Origin: Desmodus rotundus | Taxonomy: Eukaryota; Chordata; Mammalia; Chiroptera; Phyllostomidae | Direction of reading: 5' to 3' | NCBI RefSeq assembly: GCF_022682495.2 | Contig: NC_071392.1 | Coordinates: forward strand, 56,383,459-56,447,458 | DNA length: 64,000 nt | Part shown: one piece after another, positions 23,825 through 35,000 of the stretch | Layout: each line of letters begins with the position of its first letter | Position numbering within the stretch: position 1 is the stretch's first letter | Program-made: the position numbers and the translations under genes | Notes under the pieces: generated by a model | Told to the model about the DNA's origin: nothing | The model's database searches: none | The model's input: the letters and a program-made list of their open reading frames with translations, nothing else

Positions 23825-24484
23825 TGTTGGCTTCAACCTCAGTCCTGGAGTTCTGCTAAGAAAGAATTCAGAGGCCAATGGAGAAAAATGTGGGACAACT
23901 GTAATTAAACAACAATAAAAAGAAAGAAAGAAAGCAAAGGAAGGAAGGAAGGAAGGAAGGAAAGATTCAGAGCCAAAAACACTAGTGAAAAAAGACAGTT
24001 TATTTAGAAAATCACAGAGGTACCAGTGACAAAGCTGAGTTGTGTTGACTGAGGAAACAAGTCACACACACAGACGCAAAAGAAGGGCCCTTGAAGCTTA
24101 AGGGGAAAAAAAAAAAAAAAAAAGCAAAGCATGGCTGAAAGAACAGTAGGGAAAAGACTTGGGGGTGCTCCAGAGACTGAGAGAGCCATGCACTGGTACT
24201 TTGCCTTGAGAGTTTTTTAGATGTTTTCTAAAGGCAGGAATTTTAGGGAACGTGTCACAGTAGGATTTCAATATAATATTCATCAGCTTTCCAGTTGTGT
24301 CCTTTCAGAGTTGTGGTTTTCCTCTAATTGGTCAGCGAAAGGTAGGGTGTCATTGTATCGGGTCCTGATGTCAGTCATGGTGTTGCTTCATCTGGTTTTG
24401 CTGCTTTTCTGGGACTAGAACTGAAACATAACTAAAGGATAAATGTCATCTCTACTTTAATCAAAATTCTGTCTGAGATCAACA
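23825..24484 (-). mobile_element. Probable LTR fragment, minus strand
   Basis: The block has LTR character: a phrase AGTTCTGCTAAGAAAGAATTC near its left end, TTTATT (complement of a polyadenylation signal) near 24000, and candidate TG (23825) and CA (about 24484) ends. A poly(A) run at about 24104-24122 interrupts it. I found no matching target duplication, so the limits are approximate and the call is tentative. Confidence 0.35.
23879..23964 (+). mobile_element. Ultra-short L1 tail insertion with microsatellite
   Basis: Only about 36 bases of L1 3' terminus are present (GGGACAACTGTAATTAAACA, then an A-rich end), followed by an AAAG/GGAA microsatellite grown from the tail. The flanks ATTCAGAGGCCAA (23866-23878) and ATTCAGAGCCAA (23965-23976) form a target duplication with one base lost. 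This is an extremely 5'-truncated retrotransposition event. Confidence 0.8.
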
Positions 24485-24658
24485 GACTTGAGGTTTTTTT
24501 CCTAATATTATTTGATGATCAAAGTCTTATTGCCCTGCACTTGGCTATTGTAATTGCACTTCTATGTACCTTGGGCTGCATAAGTTCTTTTGAATTGGTG
24601 TTTCAGGATTCTTAGGGTATAATCCCAGCACTGGAATTGCTGGATCAAAAGGCAGTTC

Positions 24659-25189
24659 TGAGGCAGGAGATAGTCATGAAGGAGGAAGCTCCAGGGGTTC
24701 CCCAGGGCTAAGATAAAGGACATCGGTACAGGACAGAGACAGTACAGGACAGTTGTTCCTGCTTTATGGAAAAGTGCCGAATCATGGTGAATAATGAATG
24801 CATCTGCACAGAAGATTCTACATGACCCCTGCTTCACTATAATAGCATTATAATAAATTAACATTGTGCAACCCCCTTCTCTGCTGGCCAATCAAGAAAA
24901 AGCATGGGAGACCACATGTGCAGTAGCTTTAAAGTAATACAACTACTTCTACAAGTGCAATAAAAGCCCTGCCAAAATTAGCCAAGAAATATCTGCTTTA
25001 TAAGAATAGAATCCTTCCAGCCTCTGAGGTCAATCTCTGCTCAGAGTTGGCCTGCTCCCATGTTCTGTGTAGTGTACTATCACTTAGTAAATCTGCTCTC
25101 TTTCTGCTGTAAACTCTGTCTGCTCAGCTCAATTATTTGTCCATGATCACCAAGAACCTGGCTACATGTGCCCACCTGTAATGGTTACA
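24659..25189 (+). mobile_element. Solo LTR inside the inverted L1 arm
   Basis: The 531-bp block starts TGAGGCAGGAG and ends TGGTTACA, and contains a polyadenylation signal at about 24959 (GCAATAAAAGCCC). It separates L1 phrases that are normally adjacent (AAAAGGCAGTTC to the left, AAGGAAGTTCCATACTG to the right). I see no clear target duplication, and a few L1 bases are missing at the right junction. The family is unknown to me. Confidence 0.65.
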
Positions 25190-25349
25190 TTTTAAGGAAG
25201 TTCCATACTGTTTTCCACAGTGGCTGCACCAGTCTACATTCCCACCAACAGTGTACTAGGGCTCCCTTTTCTCCATAGCTTTGCTAGCACTTGTTTGTTG
25301 ATTTGTTTCTGATGGCCATTCTGACTGGTGTGATGAGGTATCTCATTGT

Positions 25350-27130
25350 CATTTGATTTTATTGTTTTGCATATTTTATTGATTATGCTGTTACAGTTTT
25401 CCCAAATTTACCCCTTTATCCTCCCTCCACCATGCAGCCCCAACCCTCCAGCCTCCCCTTTAGTTCAAGTCCATGGGTTGTATGTATAAGTTCTTTGACT
25501 TTTTTGTTTCCTATACCATTCTTACCTTCTCCCCATCTATTTGATGCCTACCAGTTAGGGTTCTTATTCCTTGTACCTTCCCCTACTCATTCTTCCTCTC
25601 CCCTTACATACTGAAATCCCTCAATGTGATGTCCATTTCTCTGATTCTGTTCCTGTTCTGGTTATTTGCTTAGTTTTTGTTTATGTTGTTTTTCTTTTCA
25701 TTTAGGTTCATTTGTTGATAGTTATGAGTTTGTTGACCTTTTATTTTTCATATTTTTGATCTTCTTTTTCTTAGGTAAGTCCCTTTAACATTTCATATAA
25801 TAAGGGCTTGATGATGATGAACTCCTTTAACTTGACCTTATCTGAGAAGCACTTTATCTGCCCTTCCATTCTAGATGATAGCTTTGCTGGATACAGTAAT
25901 CTTGGATGTAGGTCCTTGCCTTTCATGACTTGGAATACTTCTTTCCAGCCCCTTCTTGCCTGTAAGTCTCGTTGGAGAAATCAGCTGACAGTCTTATGGG
26001 AACTCCTTTGTAGGTAACTCTGTCCTTTCCTCTTGCTGCTTCTAAGATTCTCTCCTTCTATTTAATCCTGGGTAATGTAATGATGATGTGCCTTGGTATG
26101 TTCCTCTTTCAGTCCAATTTCCTTGGGACTTTCTGGGCTTCCTGGAAGTCTATTTCCTTTGAAAGATTTGAGAAGTTTTCTTTCATTGTTTGTTCAAATA
26201 AGTTTTCAACTTCTTACTCTTGTTCTTCTCCTTTTGACACCCCTATAATTTGGATACTGGAATGTTTAAAGTTGTCTTAGAAGTTCCTAAACTTCTCCTC
26301 ATTTTTTTGAATTCTTCTTTGTTCCTTCTGTTCCAGTTGGATTTTTATTTCTTCCTTTTGTTCCAGATCATTGCTTTGAGTCCTGGTTTCTTTCCTGTCA
26401 CTGTTGGTTCCTTGTACATTTTGCTTTATTTCACTTTGGGTAGCCTCCATTTGTTCCTTCATTTTTCGACTGAGCTCAATCAGTCCTGTGAGCATCCTGA
26501 TTAATGGTGTTTTGAACTCTGCATCAGATAAATTGTCTATCTCCTCATCGCTTAGCTCTGGAAATTTGATCTGTTTTTTTTTTTCATTTGGGCTATGTTT
26601 CTTTGTTTCAGTGCACCTGTTATGCTGTAGGGGGGCAAGGCCTTAGGTGTTCACCCAGGCGAGGCAACCCTCTTTGCTTCATTGTGGTGCTGTTTGTGGG
26701 GAAGGGGTCAGAGAGGGAACAATGAAGCTTGCTTGCTCAGTTCTAGCCGCACTCCACTTTCCAATGAACTCTCTGTCATGTGAGACTGGGGGTTTCTCCT
26801 GCTGTGGCAACCTCTGCAGTAGTTTACAGCTAGCTGGAGTCTTTATTTTCCCATTCAGCCAGTCCTCCTTCACTTGTGCAGTCCCCACTGCACAGTCTTC
26901 CACCTTGCCCTGGGTCCTCTCCATCTACCTAGCTGCCTGTCTCAGTCCCTCCCACTGGTCTGGTGAATATTTCTTTAAATCCTTGGTTGTTGGAGTTCCA
27001 TGCAGTTTGATTTTCTGGCACTTCTGTTTGTTTATTGTTTTTAGATTGGTTGTTATCCTCCTTTTGGTTGTGCTAGGAAGTAAAGGATTCTACCTATGTC
27101 TCCATCTGGCCAGTGGAGACATAAAACCAC
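25350..27130 (-). mobile_element. Second HAL1 element, minus strand
   Basis: A 1.78-kb HAL1 is inserted in the inverted L1 arm between TCTCATTGT at 25341-25349 and the same 9 bases at 27131-27139. On the minus strand the order is 5' UTR (about 27130-26600), ORF1 remnant (about 26600-25790), then at once a 3' UTR ending in the complement of TATTTTATTGATTATGCTGT. No ORF2 is present. The 3' terminus is of the same type as the HAL1 ending at 23150. Confidence 0.82.
25790..26600 (-). pseudogene. HAL1 ORF1 remnant (second copy)
   Basis: The minus-strand frame at 26277-26495 gives 72 residues of charged coiled coil with SRKMKEQMEATQSEIKQNVQ. Further on, broken frames give the RRM and C-terminal domain, recognisable by homology to the plus-strand HAL1 at 22222-22699. 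No frame spans the gene. It lies directly against its 3' UTR, as expected for HAL1. Confidence 0.7.
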
Positions 27131-27424
27131 TCTCATTGTGGTTTTAATTTGCAACTCTTTGATGTATGGTGATTCTGAGGCTCCTTTCATATGTCTCTGG
27201 GCCCTCTGTATGTCCTCCTTGGAGAAATGTCTCTTCAGGTCCTTTGCCAACTTTTTAATTGGATTGTTTGTCTTCCTGGAGTGGAGTCTTGTGAGTTCAT
27301 TATAAATATTTTGGAGATCAAACCCTTGTCCGAGGTATTATTGGCAAATAAATATTCCCATATGGTTGGTTCCCTTTTCATTTTGCTGATGTTTTCTTTA
27401 GCTGTGCAGAAGCTCATCAGTAAA

Positions 27425-27902
27425 TAAGTAGATTAAAAAGCTGGTACAATTACACAATGGAATACTACACAGCAGAAAGGAAGAAGGAACTCCTACTCTT
27501 TGTGACAGCATGGATGGAACTAGAGCATTATGTTAAGTGAAATAAGCCATGCTTTGAAAGACAAATACCATATGATCTCTCTCACCTATAAGTGGAACCT
27601 AATGAACAAAAGAAACAAGTAACTAAAAAAAAAAAAAAAAAAGAAACAAGAGCAAAAAAAAAAAAAGAAACCAGAAAAATGGAAATAAAGAACAAATTTA
27701 CAGTAACCACAGGGGAGGGGTGAGGAGGATAAAGGGGCTAAGATGGGGAAGGGTTGTCAAGGAACATGTATAAAGGACCCATGAACAAAAATGATGGGGA
27801 GTGGGGGGAGGATTTAATGCGGGATGTAAGGGTGGGTAGGGCAGAGGGAAAGTTATGGGGGTGGGAATGGAAACAGCTGTAATTTCACAACAATTAAAAA
27901 AA
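27425..27902 (+). mobile_element. 3' arm of the twin-primed L1
   Basis: Plus-strand L1 sequence begins AAAAGCTGGTACAATTACAC and runs through the ORF2 C-terminus (27450-27600), two A-rich patches, the G-rich 3' UTR and the end ACAGCTGTAATTTCACAAC plus an A-run near 27902. It forms one insertion with the inverted arm to its left. I could not identify a convincing target duplication. Confidence 0.78.
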
Positions 27903-29071
27903 AAGAATCATTAAGCCTGGGGGCTTAATGCTTAAATGAGTCGTCATGCAAGGGCTTGTATGGGAGTTATATGAAGATGCTCTTCAGTCCACTTATTACA
28001 CCCCTGTGGGGACCTTCACTGCATGAATAACAACATGCTAGGGGAGAAAAGGTCACCTGGGGGTGAGGTCCTACTCTATAATAGTTGTTTTTCTAGTTTT
28101 TCCTGTTGCTAGGCACCTAAAACTTTCTGCCCTGGTGACATTCAATACCTGGCCTATTGTTCTTGCTCTGCTCATGTCTGTCTAACTTCCTACTGCATAA
28201 CACAGACAACATAATTACTGCTGAAGAGTTAACCTAAAAGAAACTTTTTATCCTATGTATATTTATTTAATTTATTTGCTTTTAACAATTAAGTTTAGAT
28301 TATCTGTGAACATTTTACATAACAAATTATTTTCTTGCTGAAATTTCACAAGATAACATAAACTTATTTGACTAATAAACATGGAGATACTATATATATC
28401 ATTTAATTTTGATGATTCTATGGATTTGCCTATCTATTTCATGCAACCCTACTTAATCCAGATTTAATATCAAATATTTTCCCAGGTCATGTGATTCTAA
28501 AAAGCATTTGGTTCAGTTTTTGTCATATTTTTGAAAATTTTATATAAGCACTTGTTTCTTTAAAGTGATTAAACAGAGCTCTCTCTCCATTCAAAATAAA
28601 TTAACAACACCATCTGGAAATAGAAAATACCACACAACATACATACGCATACAAACTGACACAGAGATCTTTTAGCCATGAGACAGGAACCATAACGCAA
28701 AAGCCACTGCTTTGTAAAAGTACAGTTAAGATAAATTAAATTGACCTACTTAGATGGCTAAGGTTTTTTTTTTTTTTAGTTACCTTCCTGAAATTTTCAT
28801 TTTAAAAGGTGGTCCAAATAAGAGTTCTGGAGCAGACCATGCATTTGCATTTCAGTGGCACAGGGAAAGAAATGCAAGTTCTTCTTAGGAAACAAACAAA
28901 AAAAAAAACCTTTGTTTTTTTAAAGCCAATATTTTTAAGTATTTTGAGGTGATTCAAGGAGGTGTTGGGATGGTAAAAAAAAAAGAAAGACTGGTTTGCT
29001 TTGAATTTTTTTTGTTTTTGAGTTACACCTCTCGTTTTCTAAATACCAGAGATTTGTAAAATAAAGACACG
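27903..29071. other. Unassigned intergenic sequence
   Basis: AT-rich DNA with several A- and T-runs and no gene or repeat I can name. Confidence 0.5.
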
Positions 29072-29297
29072 TTTTTTTTAATTTTTAAATTCTCAAGGAT
29101 ATGTTTATTGATTTTTGAGAGAGAAAAATATGGGGAAGGAGAGATGTGAGAGGAAAATGTTGATCAGTTGCCCTCTGTACACACCCCAACTGGGGATAGA
29201 ACTAGCAACCTAGGTATTTGTCCTGACTAGGAATTGAACCTCCAACTGTTTTGGTGTATGGTGTCATGCTCCCACCAACTGAGCCACCTGCCCAGGG
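29072..29297 (-). mobile_element. tRNA-derived SINE, VES-like (bat)
   Basis: On the minus strand the element starts CCCTGGGCAGGTGGCTCAG. It carries a pol III A box (complement at 29275-29286) and a B box close to GGTTCAATTCC (complement at 29230-29240), then CAGTCAGGAC-like and CCCCAGTTGGGG-like phrases, a CT-rich stretch and an A-rich tail. This order is that of the chiropteran VES family; the sequence is noticeably diverged. It is a retroposon, not a working tRNA gene. It is the best single clue to the host lineage. Confidence 0.8.
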
Positions 29298-31753
29298 AAG
29301 GAGAGCTGGTTTTAATACCTCAAGTGCTGAGTGCCACGTACATAATGGTGATGGATGAGTCAATCCACCGGGTTGGAATGTTCCTTTTTCTGAAGGTACA
29401 TTTATTATAAGGTTTTGACATTATTTTTTAATTTGGCCAAATTATTGATCAAAATTATTGTCTTTTCAACAACTATCTTCTCAAGTTTTATCTGAGAAAA
29501 GTCAATATTTCTGGTAATATAAACAACCCCCTGGACTCAAGAATTTACAAAAGTTTTGAGTCACTCTTAAAGACAGCCAAAAGCAATGGGCAAGAGATGG
29601 TGTAAAATTTTATTTTTTTTCTCTTATTGGCTTCAAGTTGTAATCCATTTACCAAAACTTTTGAGAGTCTTCCCTTTGTTTAAGACATGCTTATTTTGGC
29701 TGTTAGGTCAGCCTTAGATCTAGGAGTAAAAATTACCCAAGAAGGATCACCTGCAACATCAGGTGGTTTTATTTTGAAAAGGTAACTCTCCAATGTTCCT
29801 TTTGGAGTGGAAAGGCAGTTCAAACAGAAGATATTAAATGGTTACTCAAATAAAGGAGGATAGGACAGTGAAGTAGGAGTTAGTAGTCAAGTCAGTATTG
29901 TCATCTTGAGACTTATATACCTCTTATCTTTTAAATTTTTCATTAACCCTTTTAAATGATCTTTCAATAAAGCTACTTTGAAATTTTGAAACATTTTTGA
30001 AGAATCTGTATACCTATTAAAATAGATATCTCATTCTGTTCAAATTTGAAACTCTAACATTCAATTGCACTTTTTAAATGCTTTTATCTATTTGGAATAT
30101 TCCTCACAATAGCCATTGTAATTGTAGATTATAATTTCCTTGAGGGCTGGCAGCAGTTTGGTAGGAACCTAGCAGTAAATGGGATCTAGCCCACATTTTT
30201 CTCTAACCATATTTTGGAGCCTCCATGCTGACATTTAGCAAGCTGAGTTCTTAGGAAATAAGATTTTTAGATTTTTTTTTTTTGGTATGTTGTTGCCAAA
30301 TTTTTATTTTGTTTTTCTTGAGTTCAGGACAATTGAACTTTCAGTGTCCTAATTTTTATGATATTGAAAACAAATAGAAATAGGTCTGAGTGAATTTTTA
30401 TTTTTGTTCCAATTCATGTCCTATATGATTAAAGGAATATTAATAATTATCTATTATAACAATATGAGGGCCTTCTAAAAATTATTTCTCTTTAATTGAG
30501 AATGTTTTTGAATTAAAAGGATCCATCATCTGTTCTTGATAGTAGGATCCAAATCATGCAAACCAATAAGCCTTTAATAGCTTAAACAAGGAAGCAAGAA
30601 AATAGTCAAATAAAGCAAAGTCTTCTGTTGCACAGGTATTAAGAACAGCATAGCTCCATTCTCCCACAAAAATGTGAGATGCCTCTAGCCATAGTTGCTA
30701 ATTTCTGGCAGCAGACAGGTTCTACTGAAATAAGATTTTTTCAGTACTAACAAACAACAAAGGTTGAGATGAGAAGTGTTCCTTATGGGGTGGATCCTCT
30801 TGTGACAAACTCACCTGAGAGTTGGCACAGCTAGATAAAGAAGACCAATATACCCTTCTTTGGCTTAACCAAATATTAGAACCTCAGTATATTCAACTAG
30901 CCACCAGATGCCCTTCAGTAAGTGCACCTTCCAGTGGAGACCAAACAAAATATTCTTACTTGCTGTAAGGCTAAGTAAGGTCTCAAGATGTATAAACAAG
31001 AAGAAAGAGATGCATCAGATATATATAGAGAGAGACAGAGTTAACAAAACCCATAGGTACATAAGTAGTCATGCCAAATAACTAGGAGTTACTATTACAA
31101 GAAAGTAGTTTCACAAATAATTTTCTCCTGCCAATGTGAATTTGGAAGAGAGAAAACGATTCTCACCACTTTGCTTCTACTGAATCCTGCAGACAAAGAG
31201 CTGGTGGTATGTTGACAAGGTAAGAACTCTTAACCTTCTGCCAGCCTTTATAAGACAGCCAAGGATCTCCTCATTTACAGCAGCCTCATGGGAAAGCACA
31301 GGATTCTAGCCAGTGAGTTTATCCTACTCACAGAATCAGCTAAGGGGGAAGAACAAACTTTACCCTCAAGGTTCTTTCAAGTGGTGTAATAATCAAATAG
31401 ATATGAGACAGAATAGCAAAAGAAAAATAACAAAATTAAATACTTACATATAAATCGAAACCCTGGAGACTAAAAAAAAAATCAATACTTTTTCTTTCAC
31501 CTTCTAAATTATTCTGGCTATGTTAATTATCAAATTAACAGAGACAGATTAACAGGAGAAAATCTACTTCTTAATACATGCCCATGGGGAATTTACATAG
31601 GCATGAAAATTCCATGAAGACAGTGAGGCAACATAGGGTATATAAGGCATTTTTGGACAAAGGAGAAAATAAGGAATGGGATGTTTGATTTTAAATGTGA
31701 GACTCTTGAGGAAGAATGGAATACACATGGCAGGCAAATTCTTGCTAGGGTAC
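29298..31753. other. Unassigned intergenic sequence, possibly old retroelement
   Basis: I see no gene. From about 31540 the phrase style (ATTAACAGGAGAAAATC, CCCATGGGGAATTTACA) hints at an old LTR-like repeat. The ERV at 31754 may have inserted into it, with the rest continuing after 36712. Confidence 0.4.
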
Positions 31754-32225
31754 TGTAGGGTAAGTGGAGGCAGTCTGGCTTCCTCACCCAGTTATCTGGG
31801 TAACCAAGGGAAGTAGGGTTCCTATAGCCTTGGAGGAGCCCAATAACCAGTGTTCTCATAGCCTTGAGACTGGGTCCAATAAACTGTTTCCATAACATGA
31901 AGTGGTTCGCATGCGCAGAATTATGTTATGTTAGGTAATGTTCTGGCAGTTTTCTGGCTTTGTTCCCCTCTACTACTTAAACAGGTAGGGACTCCCTGGT
32001 GGGGGTGATAATGAGAGACATGCAAGAGGGACAGGTGCCATGATGGGTGCCACTCTGGGGAGCAAGGGCCATGACATGAGACATCCAGATAGACATACAG
32101 CTTGCAGCATGCGTGGCTTGCCCACCCATGAATGAAGGCATGCCAGACATCTCAACAGCTCCATGAATATAATTCCATCTGTGCGAATATCATGGACTTG
32201 CCCAGCCTTGAAGGGTTGCAACACA
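31754..32225 (+). mobile_element. ERV 5' LTR
   Basis: This 472-bp LTR begins TGTAGGGTAAG and ends GGTTGCAACACA. It aligns along its whole length with 36249-36707, with scattered mismatches and small indels. The phrase GGGTCCAATAAACTG contains a polyadenylation signal (about 31873). The five bases before it, GGTAC (31749-31753), match GGTAT after the 3' LTR except at one base. Confidence 0.88.
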
Positions 32226-32226
32226 A

Positions 32227-32244
32227 TTGGTGTAGCCATCAGGC
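32227..32244 (+). other. Candidate primer-binding site of the ERV
   Basis: Directly after the LTR, the stretch beginning TTGGTGTAGCC is where a tRNA primer site should lie. The first bases TGGTGT would fit a tRNA 3' end, but the rest is too diverged to name the tRNA. Confidence 0.35.
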
Positions 32245-33390
32245 TTCATTGCAGAACAGTTTGGCGCTGGCACCCCCAGAGGAGGTCTTGGAGTAGCTGG
32301 TCACCGGCAGGTAGTATTCAGCGGCTGGGATCCTGGCTGCTTGGCCTTCCACCCCATGACTGTACCTTATGCCAGTGGCATACCTGATACAGTGGAGAAA
32401 GCCCGGTTGGTGGTGGGGAAGACCCTAGAAAAGCTCAGTGCCCAGCAGCGGTGGGGGCTGTGGGCTGGGTGTTTCCTTCAGCTTTACAAGCTGAGACAGA
32501 GACTATGCTTTGAGACAATGAAGTTCCAATCTCCCTGAGAGGAGACTGCACTTCTGATGCTGTGAAGTTACATGAACACAGAGGCAGAAAAAAAAGCCTC
32601 AAAGGCTTGAGTCTGCAACCTGGTAAAAAGCCTGTGAGTAGCTGAGCTGGTGCAATCCCCCTCTGCACTTGTAGTGAGTGCTTCAGAGGAAAAGGGTGGG
32701 AGGAAAAGGAACTGAGTTCCCTGAGGGCAGCAGCCTATGGTTCTTGGGGGAAGTTTGGGTCTGGGCATCCCGTTCCCTCCCCTGCCCCAAACAGATGTGG
32801 GACACACTGGCTGAGAGGGACCAGCTGGAGGGCTGGCCAGGGCCAGGTGCTCTGGCTATGGCACCAGCACTCAGATAGCTCTGCTCCAAGCACACTGAGC
32901 AAAAGAGGTGGGGACCCCTGTGGACCAGCAGCATGAGCTGCTGTGACTGTGGGTCAAGACCAAGTGCTTGGAAAGGAGCTTTGCAGCAGTGTTCCAGGAG
33001 AAGGGGATGCCATAAGAGCTGTTAGAGCTGGTGGCACAACCCAGGAGGCTGTGAGAAAGCAGGCTGGAGATGGCACAAAATGAGGAAGCAGACACTGGAA
33101 CCCAGAAAGTTCTCTGGGGCAAGATCGGGATGGGGCCAGAGAGCCATGGTGGAGGTGGCAGTGAGTGCAGCACCTGTCAGAAAGATCCCAGAAGATGACA
33201 GTGGCACCTGGAGCCACAGAGACAGGAGTAAACAGAGTCACAGGAACAGTGGCCTGGTGACCCGAAGGGATGAAGTGATGGTGCCAGCAACCAGCGCCCA
33301 TCCGGGTGACGTGCTCTGGTGCTGCACAAGTGCAGCTCCTGGTGCCCGTACACTGGTGTCTGGTGCAAGCCTAAATTACCTGTCCAAACC
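32245..33390 (+). pseudogene. ERV leader and presumed gag region, not recognisable
   Basis: This GC-richer stretch lies between the primer-site candidate and the pol remnant, where leader, gag and protease should be. I cannot find a major homology region, zinc knuckle or protease motif. It may be heavily decayed, deleted or rearranged. The open frames on the minus strand (32435-33476) look like shadows. Confidence 0.35.
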
Positions 33391-34400
33391 CTGGGGGTGT
33401 GACCCAAGGAGGTCCATCCTGTGTGTCTAAAGGGCCATTTGACTGTACTAACCTCCCAAGAAGAGGGAGGAAACATCCTGTTAGACCCTGTGAGCTAGAT
33501 GTAGATGTGACACAGGGAGGCTTTGGATGGGGTTTGTGGCAGGGAAGGGAATGGCTATGTCAACTTCTGGGTTTCTGTTCCCAACTATGGAAAGGAGCAG
33601 AGGTACGGTACTCCTTAATTGAAAGGCAGTTGGCTGCAGTATATGTTTCCCTGTTGGCCACGGAAGGTGTAACAGGAATTGCCCCCATGACAGTTAGGAC
33701 CATGTATCCCATTGCAGGGTGGGTCCTAGACTGGATGGCCAAGCCTCATAGTGGGACGGCTCAGATGCCCACATTGGCTAAGTGGGGGGCTTATCTGCAA
33801 CAAATGAGCACTTTGTCCACTAGCACTCTGGGGGCTGAACTACAGGAAGTGTTAGGTCCAGTTATTTAGGTAGATGAGAAATCTACAGTTCCTGTCCCTT
33901 ATAGAAGAGATAGAAGCTAACCCCTTACAAGACGGGCAGGCACCTATTCCCTCAGATACATGCTACACTGATGGGTACAGCAGTGGCTAGCCTGCTATGT
34001 GGACTGACGTAGCAATTCATCAGAGACAGAGACAATCTGTTTTGACATTGGTATGGGGCAGAGCAGCCAGTGAGCTGAACTCTGAGCCATTTGGCTTGTG
34101 GCAGTCAATGAAGCCCCACACTTAATTGTACAGATAGTTGGGCAGTGTACTGAGGGTAACATTATGAATCTCTACCTGGCATACAAATATACCAGGCAGT
34201 TATGCATAGACCATTGTGGGGACAGGTGTCGCAGCAAGACTTATGGGAGTTAGGCCACCAGAAACAAATCACTATATATCATGGTACTGGACATGCACCT
34301 CTTGCTTCCCCAGGGAATGATGAGGCTTATTCTCTAACCAAGGTGCAGTGGCTAGAAACAGTACCTGCTAGTCCCTCAGGAAGGGAAGTAGCCCAGTGAC
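33390..34400 (+). pseudogene. ERV pol remnant: reverse transcriptase end and RNase H
   Basis: An open frame at 33399-33869 gives 156 residues typical of the RT connection domain, with phrases such as YSLIERQLAAVY and PTLAKWGAYLQQ. After a stop, 33961-33987 encodes C-Y-T-D-G-Y-S-S-G, fitting the first catalytic Asp of RNase H. The catalytic RT core upstream is not visible. Stops and frameshifts break the region repeatedly. The layout of the connection domain and the 5-bp duplication suggest an ERVL-like (class III) element; that is inference. Confidence 0.75.
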
Positions 34401-35000
34401 TACACTGTCACCTCTTACATGCTGTGCAGAAGACCATGTGGTCCACTATCAAAACTTGGGGGTTACCTGTTGCACTGGCAGAGGCACAAGAAGTTTATGA
34501 GACCTGTGTTGTCTGCTCGCGAGAGCATCCCTGAAGGCCTGCGGGAACTTCTGGGCAGGTAGTACAGGGACAGGTACCACTGACCCAGTGGCCAGTGGAT
34601 ATAACTGGGCCCCTACCTAGTTCAGAGGGATATAATTATGCTATTACAGGTGTGGACATGGCCACAGGACTCTTAGCTGCTTATCCCACACAGCACCCAG
34701 ATCAGAAAGCAATGATTATTGCACTGGAGCGGTTATGTGCTGCTTGTGGGTGCCTCTTAATCATTGAAAGTGATCAGGGGACACATTTCACTGGGGCCTG
34801 GGTACAACAATGGGCTCAGACTTGCAGATTGACTAGAAATTTCATGTGGCCTATCATCCCCAGGCTGCTGGAATGATTGAACAGTACAATGGTTTCTTAA
34901 AGCAGGGCCTGTGAGTTATAGCTGCCACCCCTACACTGAGGGGTTGGACGGAATGCTTATAGACTGCCCTCTGGATTCTAAATGAGAGGAGTCAGAAGGG
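34401..35000 (+). pseudogene. ERV integrase remnant
   Basis: The HHCC zinc-binding part is visible in pieces: C-H-L-L-H near 34409 and T-C-V-V-C near 34504. The core follows in the frame 34595-34876, with the first Asp in VDITG and the second in SDQGTHF. The Glu region (G-M-I-E-Q-Y, about 34871) lies in another frame, so a frameshift separates it. The enzyme is dead as encoded; all three catalytic positions can still be recognised by eye. Confidence 0.8.

Larger units (their letters stand above)
24535..27424 (-). mobile_element. Inverted 5' arm of a twin-primed L1 (interrupted)
   Basis: Reversed L1 ORF2 sequence begins at about 24535 (GCACTTGGCTATTGTAATTG) and runs to 27424. It is broken by a solo LTR (24659-25189) and a HAL1 (25350-27130). 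It joins head-to-head with a plus-strand L1 3' arm at 27425. The left end of this arm and the start of the plus arm are neighbouring points in L1 ORF2, with only some 40 bases lost between them. That is the signature of twin priming in one insertion event. Confidence 0.75.

Noticed and set aside
23920..23964. CRISPR or other ordered array
   Set aside because: It is a simple AAAG/GGAA microsatellite at an L1 tail; no array of spaced repeats was seen anywhere in the window.
29230..29286. tRNA gene suggested by A and B boxes
   Set aside because: The boxes belong to a tRNA-derived SINE with a tail; no cloverleaf is intact.
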